A DNA stretch of 64,000 bases from Actinomycetota bacterium (GTDB lineage: Bacteria > Actinomycetota > Thermoleophilia > Solirubrobacterales > Solirubrobacteraceae): the NCBI GenBank assembly GCA_009699245.1, contig WLOQ01000003.1, forward strand, positions 62,001 through 126,000. The letters are read 5' to 3'. The notes beneath the pieces are model-generated. The model was not told the origin of the DNA and did not search any database. It saw only the letters and a list, made by a program, of their open reading frames with translations. Positions within the stretch are counted from its first letter, which is position 1, and each line of letters begins with the position of its first letter. Shown one piece after another: positions 24,447-34,498 of this stretch. Position numbers and translations under genes: made by a program.

Positions 24447-25033
24447 TCGCGCTCGTCGCCGGCGAGGTCGCGGTCCGCCGCGCCGACCACGTCGTCCTGG
24501 AGACCGCGGGCGGCGTCGGATACCGCCTCGCCGTCTCGGCGGAGACGCTGCGCACCATTCCGGCCGTCGGGCACCCCGTCTCCCTGCACGCCCATCTGGT
24601 CGCCCGCGACGAGAGTCTCCAGCTCTACGGCTTCGCGACCGAGGAGGAGCGCGAGCTCTTCCTGCTGCTCCTCGGCGTCCAGGGCGTCGGCCCGAAGGTG
24701 GCGCTCGCGGTCCTCAGCGGGGGCACGCCGCGCGAGCTCGTGGGCGCCCTCGCCGCCGGCGACGCTGCGCGGTTCCAGGCCGTCCCCGGCATCGGCAAGC
24801 GCACGGCCGAGCGGATCATCGTCGAGCTGCGCGAGAAGGCCCTCGCTGGCGCGCCCGCGCAGGAGGGTGAGGACTTCGTCATCACCCGGGGCGACGATCC
24901 CCGCCGGATCGCCCGGGACGGACTGATCGAGCTGGGCTTCCCGCCCGCCCAGGCCGAGGCGCTGCTCGCCGTCGCCGATGGTGAGAGCCCCGAAGATCTC
25001 CTGCAGAGCGCGCTGCGCGCGGCGCGCCCATGA
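24443..25033 (+). CDS. ruvA: Holliday junction DNA helicase subunit RuvA
   Basis: 196-residue RuvA: N-terminal OB fold ([30 protein letters not shown]), two helix-hairpin-helix motifs ([33 protein letters not shown]) and a C-terminal RuvB-binding domain ([16 protein letters not shown]). GTG start within GTGA is coupled to ruvC; its stop overlaps the ruvB ATG. Confidence 0.96.
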   Translation: MIALVAGEVAVRRADHVVLETAGGVGYRLAVSAETLRTIPAVGHPVSLHAHLVARDESLQLYGFATEEERELFLLLLGVQGVGPKVALAVLSGGTPRELVGALAAGDAARFQAVPGIGKRTAERIIVELREKALAGAPAQEGEDFVITRGDDPRRIARDGLIELGFPPAQAEALLAVADGESPEDLLQSALRAARP

Positions 25034-26046
25034 GCGAGCAGCGGATCCAGACGCCCGGGGTCCTCGACGGCGACGACGATCTCGACCGCTCGTTGCGCCC
25101 GCGGCGCCTTGAGGACTTCGTCGGACAGGAGGTCGTGCGGGAGCAGCTGCGCGTGTCGCTCGAGGCGGCCCAGCAGCGCGGCGAAGCGCTCGACCATGTC
25201 CTGCTCGCGGGACCGCCCGGGCTCGGCAAGACCTCGCTCGCCCAGATCATCGCGACCGAGCTCGGCGTGCCATTCATCCAGACGGCGGGGCCGGCACTCG
25301 AGCGCAAGGGCGACATCGCCGCGCTGCTGACCGCGCTCGAGCCGGGGGCCGTCTTCTTCATCGACGAGATCCACCGCCTCAACCGGGCGCTCGAGGAGAC
25401 CCTCTATCCGGCGATGGAGGATGCCCGTCTGCCGATCACGATCGGGCAGGGCGCTGGCGCGCGCGTCGTGACCCTCGATCTCCCGGCGTTCACGCTCGTG
25501 GGCGCCACTACGCGAGCGGGACTGCTCTCGACGCCGCTACGCGACCGGTTCGGCATCCAGCATCGCCTCGAGACGTACGGGCCGCCCGAGCTCGCCACGA
25601 TCGTGCGTCGCTCCGCCGACATCCTCGGCGTGCGGCTCGATGACGAGGGCGCACACGCGATCGCCTCGCGCAGTCGCGGCACCCCGCGCGTCGCCAACCG
25701 GCTGCTGCGCCGGGTACGCGACTGGGCCGAGGTCCGCGGCACCGGCGTGGTGACCGCGCAGGCCGCCGACAGCGCGCTCACCCTCCTCGAAGTCGACGAG
25801 GTCGGACTCGACCGCCTCGACCGCGAGATCCTCGGCGCGCTGTGCCGGACCTACGCGGGCGCGCCGGTCGGGCTCTCGACGCTCGCGATCGCCGTGGGAG
25901 AGGAGGCCGACACGATCGAGGACGTCTACGAGCCGTATCTCCTCCAGCAGGGACTGATCCGCCGAACCCCGCGTGGACGGGTCGCGACGCTGCGCGCCTA
26001 CGAGCATCTCGGCCTGACGCCGCCCTCCGATCCGGCGCTCTTCTGA
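25030..26046 (+). CDS. ruvB: Holliday junction DNA helicase ATPase RuvB
   Basis: 338-residue AAA+ motor. Walker [10 protein letters not shown], Walker [10 protein letters not shown], sensor 1 [10 protein letters not shown], Arg finger region PLRDRFG, C-terminal winged helix ([18 protein letters not shown], then RTPRGR). Start ATG overlaps the ruvA stop. It ends the ruvCAB unit. Confidence 0.97.
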   Translation: MSEQRIQTPGVLDGDDDLDRSLRPRRLEDFVGQEVVREQLRVSLEAAQQRGEALDHVLLAGPPGLGKTSLAQIIATELGVPFIQTAGPALERKGDIAALLTALEPGAVFFIDEIHRLNRALEETLYPAMEDARLPITIGQGAGARVVTLDLPAFTLVGATTRAGLLSTPLRDRFGIQHRLETYGPPELATIVRRSADILGVRLDDEGAHAIASRSRGTPRVANRLLRRVRDWAEVRGTGVVTAQAADSALTLLEVDEVGLDRLDREILGALCRTYAGAPVGLSTLAIAVGEEADTIEDVYEPYLLQQGLIRRTPRGRVATLRAYEHLGLTPPSDPALF

Positions 26047-26079
26047 GTGCGCTGCTGCGCATCGCCCCGCCTCGACCCC

Positions 26080-26085
26080 TAACCT
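26080..26085 (+). promoter_or_regulatory. Possible -10-like element (TAACCT)
   Basis: TAACCT ends 14 bases before ATG 26100, which would give a leader of about eight bases. Weaker than the 6-8 base cases. Confidence 0.3.
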
Positions 26086-26099
26086 TGCGGCGGGAACCA

Positions 26100-26549
26100 A
26101 TGGCTCACCACTTCATCTGCCCAAGCTGTGGCACCCGTTCTGCCGCACCAGACCGCTCGTCCGGATTCCGTTCGGAGCCCAAGGGCTGCTCGAAGTGCGG
26201 CTTCGGTTTCCTCTTCGAACTGCTCGACGACTACTACCCGGCGCCGGACTCGGCCTTCTTCGTCTGCGACCACGAGGCGCGCGTGATCGCCTGCGGACGC
26301 GGCGCGTTCGAGCTCACCGGACTCGATGACGAGCGCGTCATCGGGCGTCCGGTCGGCGAGGTTCTCGGACTCGTGTTCGAGGGCGACGAGGATCCTGTCG
26401 GGACCGTGCTCGAGTGGGGCGTGCGCGCCCTCGCCAAGCCCGTCGAAGTGCATGCCGAGGGCGACCTCCCCGCGGGTGCTACCGCCGACCTCTTCCCCGC
26501 ATACGACGACGACGGCGGTCTGCTGCTCGTCCTGACGCCGCGAAAGTGA
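26100..26549 (+). CDS. Zinc-ribbon plus PAS-like protein in the yajC position
   Basis: 149 residues. N-terminal zinc-ribbon-like pair CPSCGT and CSKCGF (about 20 residues apart), then a PAS-like domain (DSAFFVCDHEARVIACGRGAFELTGLD through VIGRPVGEVLGL). No signal peptide. Probably a cytoplasmic sensor or regulator. It stands directly upstream of fused secDF, where many bacteria carry yajC, but has no resemblance to YajC. Function unknown. Confidence 0.75.
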   Translation: MAHHFICPSCGTRSAAPDRSSGFRSEPKGCSKCGFGFLFELLDDYYPAPDSAFFVCDHEARVIACGRGAFELTGLDDERVIGRPVGEVLGLVFEGDEDPVGTVLEWGVRALAKPVEVHAEGDLPAGATADLFPAYDDDGGLLLVLTPRK

Positions 26550-26562
26550 ACCCCGGCCGCTG

Positions 26563-29424
26563 ATGACCGACCGTCGCCGCAATCTCCTCATCCTGCTCTT
26601 CATCGCCGGCCTGATCGCGGCGTCGCTCGCGGTCGTCGCGACGAAGACCACGAAGCTGGGCCTCGACCTGAAGGGCGGCACGTCGCTGATCTTCCAGGCG
26701 AAGCCGACGAAGCAGTCGCAGGTCACCGGCGATTCGATCCAGCGCACGATCGACATCATGCGCGAGCGGATCGACCGCTTCGGCGTGGCCGAGCCGGAGA
26801 TCCAGCGCGCCGGGTCCGACCAGATCGACGTCTCGCTTCCGGGCGTCAGCAACGCCGATCAGGCCCGCCAGCAGGTCGGCAAGACGGCGCAGATGTACTT
26901 CTACGACTGGGAGACGAACGTCCTCGGTCCCGGCTGCAAGCCCGACCCGACGAACGTGTCGGTCACCGGTGGCCCCGCAGCCGGCGGCGGCGTCGGATCG
27001 CTCCCGGAGTACGAGGCGGTGAAGCGGGCGGCCGAGTGCAAGCCGACGAACACCGGCAAGGAGACCACCACCGGCGCGTACTACCTCCTCAACAACAAGA
27101 CGAAGAAGGTCCTCGCCGGTCCGCAGGAGTCCCAGGCCGATCTCCAGGCTGAGATCAAGGACCGCAAGATCGTCGAGTCGGCCGACACCGAGGTCGCCAA
27201 GACGCCGCAGGGGACGACGATCGTCCACGCCGAGGTGGCGCAGGGACAGAAGCCGCAAGACCAGTGGTACGTCCTCGCCGATCAGCCCGCGCTCAGCGGC
27301 CTGGACATCAAGAACCCGGAGCAGAACTTCGACAACGGTCCGGGCGGTTCCGGGCAGCCGACGGTCACATTCGACTTCACCGGGAAGGGCCGCAAGACCT
27401 GGCAGGACGTCACGCGCGCGATCGCGCAGCGCGGTCAGAACAACTTCTTCGGCGGGACCCCGCAGGACGCGTACCAGCACTTCGCGATCGTGCTCGACAA
27501 CGAGCTGATCTCGACGCCGTACATCGACTTCCAGCGCAACCCGGACGGCATCGACGCGGCCAACGGCTCGGAGATCTCCGGCGGGTTCACGATCAAGTCG
27601 GCGCAGAACCTCGCGAATCTCCTCAAGACCGGCGCGCTGCCGATCAAGCTCGAGCTCATCTCCGCGAGTCAGGTCTCCGCGAGCCTCGGCAAGCAGGCGC
27701 TCAATCAGGGCCTGCTCGCCGGCCTCATCGGCCTCGCGCTTGTCTCGCTCTTCCTGCTGATCCTCTACCGCCTCCTCGGCGTCGTCGCCGTCGGAGCGCT
27801 CGCCGTCTACGGGCTCTTCCTGTTCACGCTGATCAAGCTCATCCCGATCACGCTCACGCTGCCGGGCATCGCGGGCATGATCCTCACGATCGGCGTCGCG
27901 GCCGACGCGAACATCGTGATCTTCGAACGTGTGAAGGAGGAGATCCGTGCGGGCCGCGCCGTTCCCGTGGCGATCGCCCAGGGGTACCGCAAGGGCCTCA
28001 CCGCGATCATCGACGCGAACGTCGTGACCTTCATGGTCGCGTTCATCCTCTTCATCCTCGCCACCGCGGGCGTGAAGGGCTTCGCGTTCACGCTCGGCGT
28101 CGGCACGCTCGTCTCGTTCCTCACCGCGGTCCTGCTCACGCAGGCGGTCCTCGGGGTCCTCGGACGCACCTCGATCGCGACGCACCCGGCCGCCCTCGGA
28201 GCCCAGTCCACGCGCCAGCGATTCCGCTGGGACTTCATGGGGCGCTCGAAGTACTTCTTCGCCCTCTCCGGCATGATCCTGCTGATCGGCGCGCTCGCCG
28301 TCGGCGGCAAGGGCCTGAACCTCGGCATTGACTTCACGTCGGGGTCGCGCGTCACCGCCGAGCTGACGCAGAAGACGTCCGAGTCGGCAGTGCGCAGCAC
28401 GCTCTCGCCGCTCGGGCTCGGCAAGGCGAAGATCCAGCGGATCTCCGGGAACGCCTTCAAGAACGGCGAGGCCTTCCAGATCTCCACGGAGACGCTGAGC
28501 TCGGCCAAGCGCGCGAAGGTCGAGCAGGCGCTCGACCAGGCCTACGGGCGTGGGACGTACAGCTTCGAGACGATCGGCCCGACGTTCGGCAACACGGTCG
28601 CGAAGGGCGCGATCATTGCGATCATCGCGTCGCTGATCGTCATCAGCGCGTACATCGCGCTGCGCTTCGAGTGGAAATACGCCGTTCCGGTGCTCATCGC
28701 GTTGATGCACGACCTGCTGATCACGGCGGGCGTGTACGCGCTCTTCGGATTCGAGGTGACGACCGCCACGGTCGCCGCCTTGCTCACCATCCTCGGCTAC
28801 TCGTTGTACGACACGATCATCGTGTTCGACCGCATCCGCGAGAACGTTCCGCGGATGCCGCGGGCCGCGTTCTCGCAGATCATCAACCGGTCGATGAGCG
28901 AGGTGCTCATGCGGTCGCTCGCGACGTCGTTCTCGACGCTGCTGCCAATCGTCGCGCTGCTGCTTTTCGGTGGAGAGACGCTGAAGGACTTCGCGTTCGC
29001 CCTCGCCGTCGGCGTGATCTCCGGCACGTACTCGTCGATCTTCATCGCAACCCCGGTGCTCATGCACTGGAAGGAGGGCGAGGGCACGTGGCGCAAGCGC
29101 CGCAGCCGCGTCGCCACGGCGAACGACGGACTCGTCCCGGCCTACGCCACCGCGACCGGTGGGGCGGCAATCGAGGTCGAGCCCACCGCGCCTCGGGCTC
29201 CGCGCCGGCGCCTCACCAGTCCTGAGGACCCGGAGCGCAGCGTCAGCCGCGAGGAGTTCGCGGGCCTCGTCGCAGACCTCGGCATCGACGATGACGCGGA
29301 ATCGACGGCGCCCGATGAGGCCGATGAGGCCGCAGACCTCCGTCCTGAGGACCTCGTCCTCAAGGACGATGGGTCCCGCAAGTCCACGAAGCCGCGTCGG
29401 CGCAACCGACGCCACGGGAGGTAA
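26563..29424 (+). CDS. secDF: Fused protein translocase SecDF
   Basis: 953-residue fusion of SecD and SecF, the RND-type accessory that uses proton flow to pull secreted proteins across the membrane. SecD half: first membrane helix at residues ~7-27, GLDLKGGTSLIFQA, large exported P1 region, then ADANIVIFERVKEE in the helix bundle. SecF half from ~560: WDFMGRSKYFFALSG, LNLGIDFTSGSRV, and YDTIIVFDRIREN. The last ~90 residues are charged and low-complexity, ending Arg-rich, probably cytoplasmic. Separate secD and secF genes are usual in actinobacteria, so the fusion is notable. It starts 13 bases after the PAS-like gene. Confidence 0.95.
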   Translation: MTDRRRNLLILLFIAGLIAASLAVVATKTTKLGLDLKGGTSLIFQAKPTKQSQVTGDSIQRTIDIMRERIDRFGVAEPEIQRAGSDQIDVSLPGVSNADQARQQVGKTAQMYFYDWETNVLGPGCKPDPTNVSVTGGPAAGGGVGSLPEYEAVKRAAECKPTNTGKETTTGAYYLLNNKTKKVLAGPQESQADLQAEIKDRKIVESADTEVAKTPQGTTIVHAEVAQGQKPQDQWYVLADQPALSGLDIKNPEQNFDNGPGGSGQPTVTFDFTGKGRKTWQDVTRAIAQRGQNNFFGGTPQDAYQHFAIVLDNELISTPYIDFQRNPDGIDAANGSEISGGFTIKSAQNLANLLKTGALPIKLELISASQVSASLGKQALNQGLLAGLIGLALVSLFLLILYRLLGVVAVGALAVYGLFLFTLIKLIPITLTLPGIAGMILTIGVAADANIVIFERVKEEIRAGRAVPVAIAQGYRKGLTAIIDANVVTFMVAFILFILATAGVKGFAFTLGVGTLVSFLTAVLLTQAVLGVLGRTSIATHPAALGAQSTRQRFRWDFMGRSKYFFALSGMILLIGALAVGGKGLNLGIDFTSGSRVTAELTQKTSESAVRSTLSPLGLGKAKIQRISGNAFKNGEAFQISTETLSSAKRAKVEQALDQAYGRGTYSFETIGPTFGNTVAKGAIIAIIASLIVISAYIALRFEWKYAVPVLIALMHDLLITAGVYALFGFEVTTATVAALLTILGYSLYDTIIVFDRIRENVPRMPRAAFSQIINRSMSEVLMRSLATSFSTLLPIVALLLFGGETLKDFAFALAVGVISGTYSSIFIATPVLMHWKEGEGTWRKRRSRVATANDGLVPAYATATGGAAIEVEPTAPRAPRRRLTSPEDPERSVSREEFAGLVADLGIDDDAESTAPDEADEAADLRPEDLVLKDDGSRKSTKPRRRNRRHGR

Positions 29425-29429
29425 GCAGC

Positions 29430-29702
29430 ATGGGACTCCTCGCTTGGGCGATGATGGGCATCGCGATCTGGCATTTCGCGATCTTCATCCCCGATCGCTT
29501 CTGGGGTGGGATCGTCGGCAGCTTCGTGCTCGCCACGATCGGCGCCATCCTCTCCGGCCTCATCGTCGCCGGCTTCAGCATTCCGGGGAGCGGCGACATC
29601 GAGATCACGACGGCGCTCGCCGCGATCCCGGGGACGCTGATCGGCCTCGGTGCCGCCTATCTCGTCGGTGTGCGCCGCGGGAATCCCGCGCTGCACCTCT
29701 GA
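29430..29702 (+). CDS. Small three-helix membrane protein
   Basis: 90 residues with three hydrophobic segments (LLAWAMMGIAIWHFAIFI; WGGIVGSFVLATIGAILSGL; TALAAIPGTLIGLGAAYLV). The GG-rich pattern resembles GlsB/YeaQ/YmgE-type small membrane proteins, but the match is loose. A GGAGG Shine-Dalgarno lies about eight bases before ATG at the end of secDF, so it is translated from the secDF mRNA. Role unknown. Confidence 0.75.
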   Translation: MGLLAWAMMGIAIWHFAIFIPDRFWGGIVGSFVLATIGAILSGLIVAGFSIPGSGDIEITTALAAIPGTLIGLGAAYLVGVRRGNPALHL

Positions 29703-29741
29703 TTCGCAGGGGTCCGGGCCGCGTCCGTCGGCCCTGACGCC

Positions 29742-29747
29742 TACGGT
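29742..29747 (+). promoter_or_regulatory. -10-like element of recJ (TACGGT)
   Basis: TACGGT ends six bases before GTG 29754, so transcription and translation would begin at the same base. Confidence 0.55.
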
Positions 29748-29753
29748 TGACTG

Positions 29754-32171
29754 GTGGACGACGTGCGGTTCGACATCTCTGCGGCGCCGTTCGCCGATGT
29801 CGCTCGACTCACGCAGGAGCTCGGCGTTTCGCACGTCACCGCTCAGGTGCTGGCCCGGCGTGGCCTCGGCGACCCCGATGCGGCGCGCGCCTTCCTCGCC
29901 GGTGACGCGGTCCACGAGCTCGCGGACTTCGGCGGACTGCGTGAAGCCGCCGCGCTGATCGTCGAGCATCTCGGGCGCGGCACGACGATCGTCGTGCACG
30001 GGGACTACGACTGCGACGGCGTGACCTCGACGGCGATCCTCGTGCGCGTCCTGCGCGACCTGGGCGGCGAGCCGGGATGGTTCCTGCCGAGCCGTCGCGA
30101 AGACGGGTATGGGCTGGCGATGCACACCGTCGAGCGCCTCGCGCAGGAGGGCACCGGCCTCCTGATCACGGTGGACTGCGGCATCACCGCCGTCGACGAG
30201 GTCGCACGCGCGCAGGAGCTCGGAATGGAGGTCATCGTCACCGACCATCATCAGCCCCGGGCCGACGGCGTTCTGCCGGGTGCGCCGATCGTGCACCCGA
30301 TCGTCGGGTCGTACCCCTGCGTCGACCTGTGCGCCGCGGGCGTCGCCTATCGCCTCGCCGGCGCCCTGTACGCGGCTTCCGGGCGAGATGCCGCGCTCGC
30401 CGACGCGGACCTCGAGCTCGTCGCGCTCGCGACCGTGGCCGACTGTGTCCCGCTCGTCGGCGAGAACCGCCGCCTCGTGCGTGAGGGGCTGCACGACCTC
30501 GCCATGACACAGCGACCGGGTCTGCGCGCGCTCCTGCGCGCCGGGAACGCTGACCCGGGCCTCCTCGACGAGCAGACGATCGGATTTCGCCTCGCGCCGC
30601 GGATCAACGCCGCGGGCCGGATGGGGCGCGCCGATGCAGGCGTCGAGCTCCTCCTCACGGACGACGCTGACCGCGCGCAGACGATCGCCTCCGAGCTCGA
30701 CGCTGCGAATGCGGAGCGGCGCCACGTCGAGCAGCGCATCACCTTCGCCGCTGAAGCCCAGCTCGCGGAGTTCGGGGAAGCGCCTGCGTACGTCCTCGCC
30801 GGTGACGACTGGCATCCCGGTGTGATCGGCATCGTCGCGTCGCGACTGGCCGAGCGGCACCACCGCCCGGTCGTGCTGATCGCCTTCAGCGGCGACCAGG
30901 GCACCGGTTCGGGGCGCTCGATTGAGAGCTTCGACCTGCTCGCCGGCCTTGAGGCGGCGAGCGCCCACCTGCTCCGGCACGGCGGCCACCGCGCGGCGGC
31001 GGGATGCACGATCCACCGGGACGGGCTCGGGGCGTTCCGGGACGCGTTCGTCGCGCACGCGGCGCAGGTGCTGCGCCCCGAGGACCTCGTGCCCAGTCAG
31101 CGCATCGACGCCGTGATCTCCGGTGAAGAGGCGCACCTCGGGCTCGCCGAGGAGCTCGCGATGCTCGCGCCCTTCGGGACGGCCAACGAGCGCCCGACGC
31201 TGCTGATCCCGGCCGCGCGTCTCGCCGACCCACGCAAGATGGGGGAGGGGCGCCACGTGCGGTTCAACGTCGTCTCCGGCGCCGGCCGCGCCGCGGCCGT
31301 CGCGTTCGGGCGCAGCGCCCTGCCGGATGGTGCAGACGTGGGCGTCGACGCAGCATTCTCGCTCGAGATCAACCGCTGGAACGGCGCCGAGGAGGCACGA
31401 CTCGTCCTGCGGGGGTGTGGCGCCCCCGGTGCCGCGCCGATCACCCTCGCCGGCGCCCCGGAGGACGTTCTCGACGGGGTCTGGGCGGAGTTCAGCGCAT
31501 CGGAGCAGCCGCCGCCGATCGCGAGCGCCGGCGCCCCGCCGGCGTCGGAGGATCGTCGTGGATCGAGCCTGATCGGAACAATCGGGGCGCTCGTCGCGTC
31601 GGGGGATCCCGTCCTCGTCGTCGCCGCCTGTGCCGAGCGACGCCTGCGCGGTCTGCGCGGCCTGATCGGCGGCTTCACCCTCTGCTCATGGGACGCGCTG
31701 GAGCGGGACTCGAGCATCGCTGAGGGTCGCGTCCACTTCGTCGCGCTCGATCCTCCGCTCTGCGAGGGCCACGAAGCCGCGCTCAGAGCGCTCGGCGATG
31801 GGCAGGTGATCCATCGTGCGTGGGGGGACCCTGAGCTACGCTTCTCCTTGTATGTCCTTGAGCACGATCACGATCTGCGCCCAGGGCTCACGGCCCTGTA
31901 TCGGCTCCTGCGCGACCGTCCGGACGCACCGCTCGACGAGCTGCTGCGCGGCCCTGATGATGCGCGCTGGACGGCCGTCTACGCCGGTCGACTTGTGCGC
32001 GTCCTGCACGAGCTGGCACTCGTCTCCGTCGACCTGCAGGACCGCACGATCGTGCTGGCGCCGGAAGGCGAACGGCGCGATCTCGCCGATGCCCCGACCT
32101 ATGCGCGCCTGCAGGCGCGGCTGGAGGACGGCCGACGGTGGCTGATCCGGGAGACACGACAGGCGGCCTGA
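29754..32171 (+). CDS. recJ: Single-stranded-DNA exonuclease RecJ with long C-terminal extension
   Basis: 805 residues; RecJ degrades single strands 5' to 3' in repair and recombination. DHH motifs: VHGDYDCDGVTSTAIL, ITVDCGITAVDE, VTDHHQPRADG, LCAAGVAYRLAG; DHHA1 motif HGGHRAAAGCTI; then the OB-fold ending VLRGCG near residue 565. A further ~240 residues follow (from ~570), with no motif I recognise beyond a possible Rossmann-like stretch (DPVLVVAACAERRL) and a winged-helix-like end. Usual RecJ is about 550-600 residues. GTG start is leaderless by position. Confidence 0.93.
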   Translation: MDDVRFDISAAPFADVARLTQELGVSHVTAQVLARRGLGDPDAARAFLAGDAVHELADFGGLREAAALIVEHLGRGTTIVVHGDYDCDGVTSTAILVRVLRDLGGEPGWFLPSRREDGYGLAMHTVERLAQEGTGLLITVDCGITAVDEVARAQELGMEVIVTDHHQPRADGVLPGAPIVHPIVGSYPCVDLCAAGVAYRLAGALYAASGRDAALADADLELVALATVADCVPLVGENRRLVREGLHDLAMTQRPGLRALLRAGNADPGLLDEQTIGFRLAPRINAAGRMGRADAGVELLLTDDADRAQTIASELDAANAERRHVEQRITFAAEAQLAEFGEAPAYVLAGDDWHPGVIGIVASRLAERHHRPVVLIAFSGDQGTGSGRSIESFDLLAGLEAASAHLLRHGGHRAAAGCTIHRDGLGAFRDAFVAHAAQVLRPEDLVPSQRIDAVISGEEAHLGLAEELAMLAPFGTANERPTLLIPAARLADPRKMGEGRHVRFNVVSGAGRAAAVAFGRSALPDGADVGVDAAFSLEINRWNGAEEARLVLRGCGAPGAAPITLAGAPEDVLDGVWAEFSASEQPPPIASAGAPPASEDRRGSSLIGTIGALVASGDPVLVVAACAERRLRGLRGLIGGFTLCSWDALERDSSIAEGRVHFVALDPPLCEGHEAALRALGDGQVIHRAWGDPELRFSLYVLEHDHDLRPGLTALYRLLRDRPDAPLDELLRGPDDARWTAVYAGRLVRVLHELALVSVDLQDRTIVLAPEGERRDLADAPTYARLQARLEDGRRWLIRETRQAA

Positions 32172-34498
32172 CCGTCTCCCCGGACGCTGAGGGCCTGATC
32201 GGCCTGGCGTTCGGCGAGCGCGAGCATGTCGGCGAGCCACTGCATGGAGCTCATCCACGGCCTGAGGCGGCGGCGGACCTGACCGACGCCGAGCGGCGCC
32301 TGCTCGGGGACCTCTTCGCGATCGTCGAGGAGCATGAGAGCGAGACGGCATCGCCGATCGATCGCGAGCCCGTGCGCGATGCCTTCGTCTTCGCGAACGC
32401 CCATCACGCGGACCAGCGCCGCAGGTCCGGGGAGATGTTCATCGTTCACCCGGTTGGTGTGGCGCGGATCTGCGCGGGCCTGCGGCTCGACACCGAGACC
32501 CTCTGCGCGGCGCTGCTCCACGACACGGTCGAGGACACCGCGGCCGAGCTCGACGAGATCCGCGCGCGCTTCGGCGACGAGGTCGCCGGCCTCGTCGACG
32601 GCGTGACGAAGCTCGAGGGGATCACCTTCACCTCGCGCGACGATGCGCAGGCCGAGAACTACCGCAAGATGATCGTCGCGATGGCCACGGATATTCGGGT
32701 CATCCTCATCAAGCTCGCCGATCGCCTGCACAACATGCGCACGATCGGCGCGATGTCGAAGCAGAAGCAGATCGAGAAGGCGAAGGAGACCCTCGAGATC
32801 TACGCGCCGATCGCGCATCGCCTCGGCATCCACGCGATCAAGTGGGAGCTCGAGGATCTGGCGTTCGCGGCGCTGCATCCGCGCAAGTACCAGGAGATCA
32901 AGGGCCTGGTGAACCAGCAGCGCGACGAACGGGAGGACTACGTCGCCCGCGCCGGGGCCGCCGTCGCGACGGAGCTCGAGGCGCTCGGCATCCACGCCGA
33001 GATCGCCGGCCGCGCCAAGCACTTCTACTCCATCTATTCGAAGATGACGCGCAAGGGGCGCGAGTTCAACGAGATCTACGACCTCACCGCGATGCGCGTG
33101 ATCGTCGAGTCGGTGAAGGACTGCTACGGCGCCGTGGGCGTCATCCACTCGCTGTGGAAGCCACTGCCGGGCCGGTTCAAGGACTTCATCGCGATGCCGA
33201 AGTTCAACGCCTACCAGTCGCTGCACACGACGGTGATCGGGCCTGAGGGGCTCCCGCTCGAGATCCAGATCCGCACGCGCGAGATGCACGACCTCGCCGA
33301 GTACGGGGTCGCCGCACACTGGATGTACAAGACCGATCCGTCCGGCACGAAGGTCCGGCCGCACGAGGGCGAGTCCAAGTCTTACTGGCTGCAGTCGGTG
33401 CTCGCGCTGCAGCAGGAGGTCTCCGACCCGCAGGAGTTCGTCGAGGGCCTGAAGGTCGACCTCTTCGACGAGGAGGTGTTCGTCTTCACGCCGCAGGGGG
33501 AGGTGCGATCGCTCGCCTCCGGCGCGACGCCCCTCGACTTCGCCTACGAGATCCACACCGAGCTAGGCCACCGCTGCGTGGGCGCCAAGGTCAACGGGAA
33601 GCTCGTGCCGCTGAACTACCAGCTGCGGTCAGGGGACCGCGTCGAGGTGCTGACAGGGCGCCGCGATCGCGGCCCGTCCCGCGATTGGCTCGCCGTCGTG
33701 CGCACCACGCGCGCGCGCAACAAGATCAAGCAGTTCTTCAAGGCTGAGGGTCGCGAGGACGCGGAGCACGCCGGACGCGAGCTCTTGCAGGAGCATCTGC
33801 GCAAGGCCGGCCTGCCGGCGCAGAAGCTGACCGGCTCGTCGCTGCTCGCCGACGTCATCCTCGAGATGGGGTTCCGCAAGGCGGACGATTTCTACATCGC
33901 GCTGGGCGGCGCGAAGATCTCCCCGCGGGTCGTCGTCAACAAGCTCCTCCAGCGTCTCAAGCAGGGCGAGGCCGCCGAGGAGGAGACCGGTGTCCAGGCG
34001 CTCGTCTCTGACCGGCGCGGCCGCCGCACGCCGACCGGCACGTCCGGCTCCTACGGCATCCGGGTCGAGGGCGTCGATGACGTGATGCTCCGCCTCGCCA
34101 AGTGCTGCCATCCGGTCCCGGGCGACCCGATCGCCGGATACGTCTCCCTCGGGCGGGGCATCACGATCCATCGTGATGACTGTCCGAACGTCGCAGCGCT
34201 CAGACGCGATCCGGAGCGCTTCGTCCTCGTCCACTGGGAGGGCGGGCACGAGAGCGCATTCAAGGCCGAGATCCAGGTCGAGGGCTACGACCGGCACCGA
34301 CTGCTCGAGGACCTCTCGCGCGCATTCGCCGAGCAGGGGATCAACATCGTCGAGGCGCACTGCACCGTCAACGAGCCGATGATCTCCAACCGCTTCGTCG
34401 TCGAGGTCGGTGACACCCAGGCGCTGCGCACCGCGGTCAGCCGCCTGCGCAATGTCGAAGGCGTGTTCGACGCCTACCGCGTCACGCCGTCCGCCTGA
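32138..34498 (+). CDS. relA: Bifunctional (p)ppGpp synthetase/hydrolase
   Basis: 786-residue RelA/SpoT (Rel) enzyme controlling the stringent response. Hydrolase HD domain: RRSGEMFIVHPVGVA, LLHDTVEDT (HD and ED retained, so hydrolysis should work). Synthetase domain: KHFYSIYSKMTRKG, EIYDLTAMRVIV, YQSLHTTV. TGS domain (VFVFTPQGEVRSLASGATPLDF), a conserved CCHPVPGDPI segment and a C-terminal ACT domain follow. GTG 32138 overlaps the end of recJ by 34 bases; it is the only good start before the HD domain. The usual apt gene between recJ and relA is missing. Confidence 0.95.
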   Translation: MADPGDTTGGLTVSPDAEGLIGLAFGEREHVGEPLHGAHPRPEAAADLTDAERRLLGDLFAIVEEHESETASPIDREPVRDAFVFANAHHADQRRRSGEMFIVHPVGVARICAGLRLDTETLCAALLHDTVEDTAAELDEIRARFGDEVAGLVDGVTKLEGITFTSRDDAQAENYRKMIVAMATDIRVILIKLADRLHNMRTIGAMSKQKQIEKAKETLEIYAPIAHRLGIHAIKWELEDLAFAALHPRKYQEIKGLVNQQRDEREDYVARAGAAVATELEALGIHAEIAGRAKHFYSIYSKMTRKGREFNEIYDLTAMRVIVESVKDCYGAVGVIHSLWKPLPGRFKDFIAMPKFNAYQSLHTTVIGPEGLPLEIQIRTREMHDLAEYGVAAHWMYKTDPSGTKVRPHEGESKSYWLQSVLALQQEVSDPQEFVEGLKVDLFDEEVFVFTPQGEVRSLASGATPLDFAYEIHTELGHRCVGAKVNGKLVPLNYQLRSGDRVEVLTGRRDRGPSRDWLAVVRTTRARNKIKQFFKAEGREDAEHAGRELLQEHLRKAGLPAQKLTGSSLLADVILEMGFRKADDFYIALGGAKISPRVVVNKLLQRLKQGEAAEEETGVQALVSDRRGRRTPTGTSGSYGIRVEGVDDVMLRLAKCCHPVPGDPIAGYVSLGRGITIHRDDCPNVAALRRDPERFVLVHWEGGHESAFKAEIQVEGYDRHRLLEDLSRAFAEQGINIVEAHCTVNEPMISNRFVVEVGDTQALRTAVSRLRNVEGVFDAYRVTPSA

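Noticed and set aside
26479-29415. 978-codon open reading frame opposite secDF
   Set aside because: Low-complexity Arg/Asp/Glu/Leu protein with no motif; shadow of secDF.
29142-31256. 704-codon reverse frame opposite recJ
   Set aside because: Antisense shadow of a well-supported gene; no start signal or motif.
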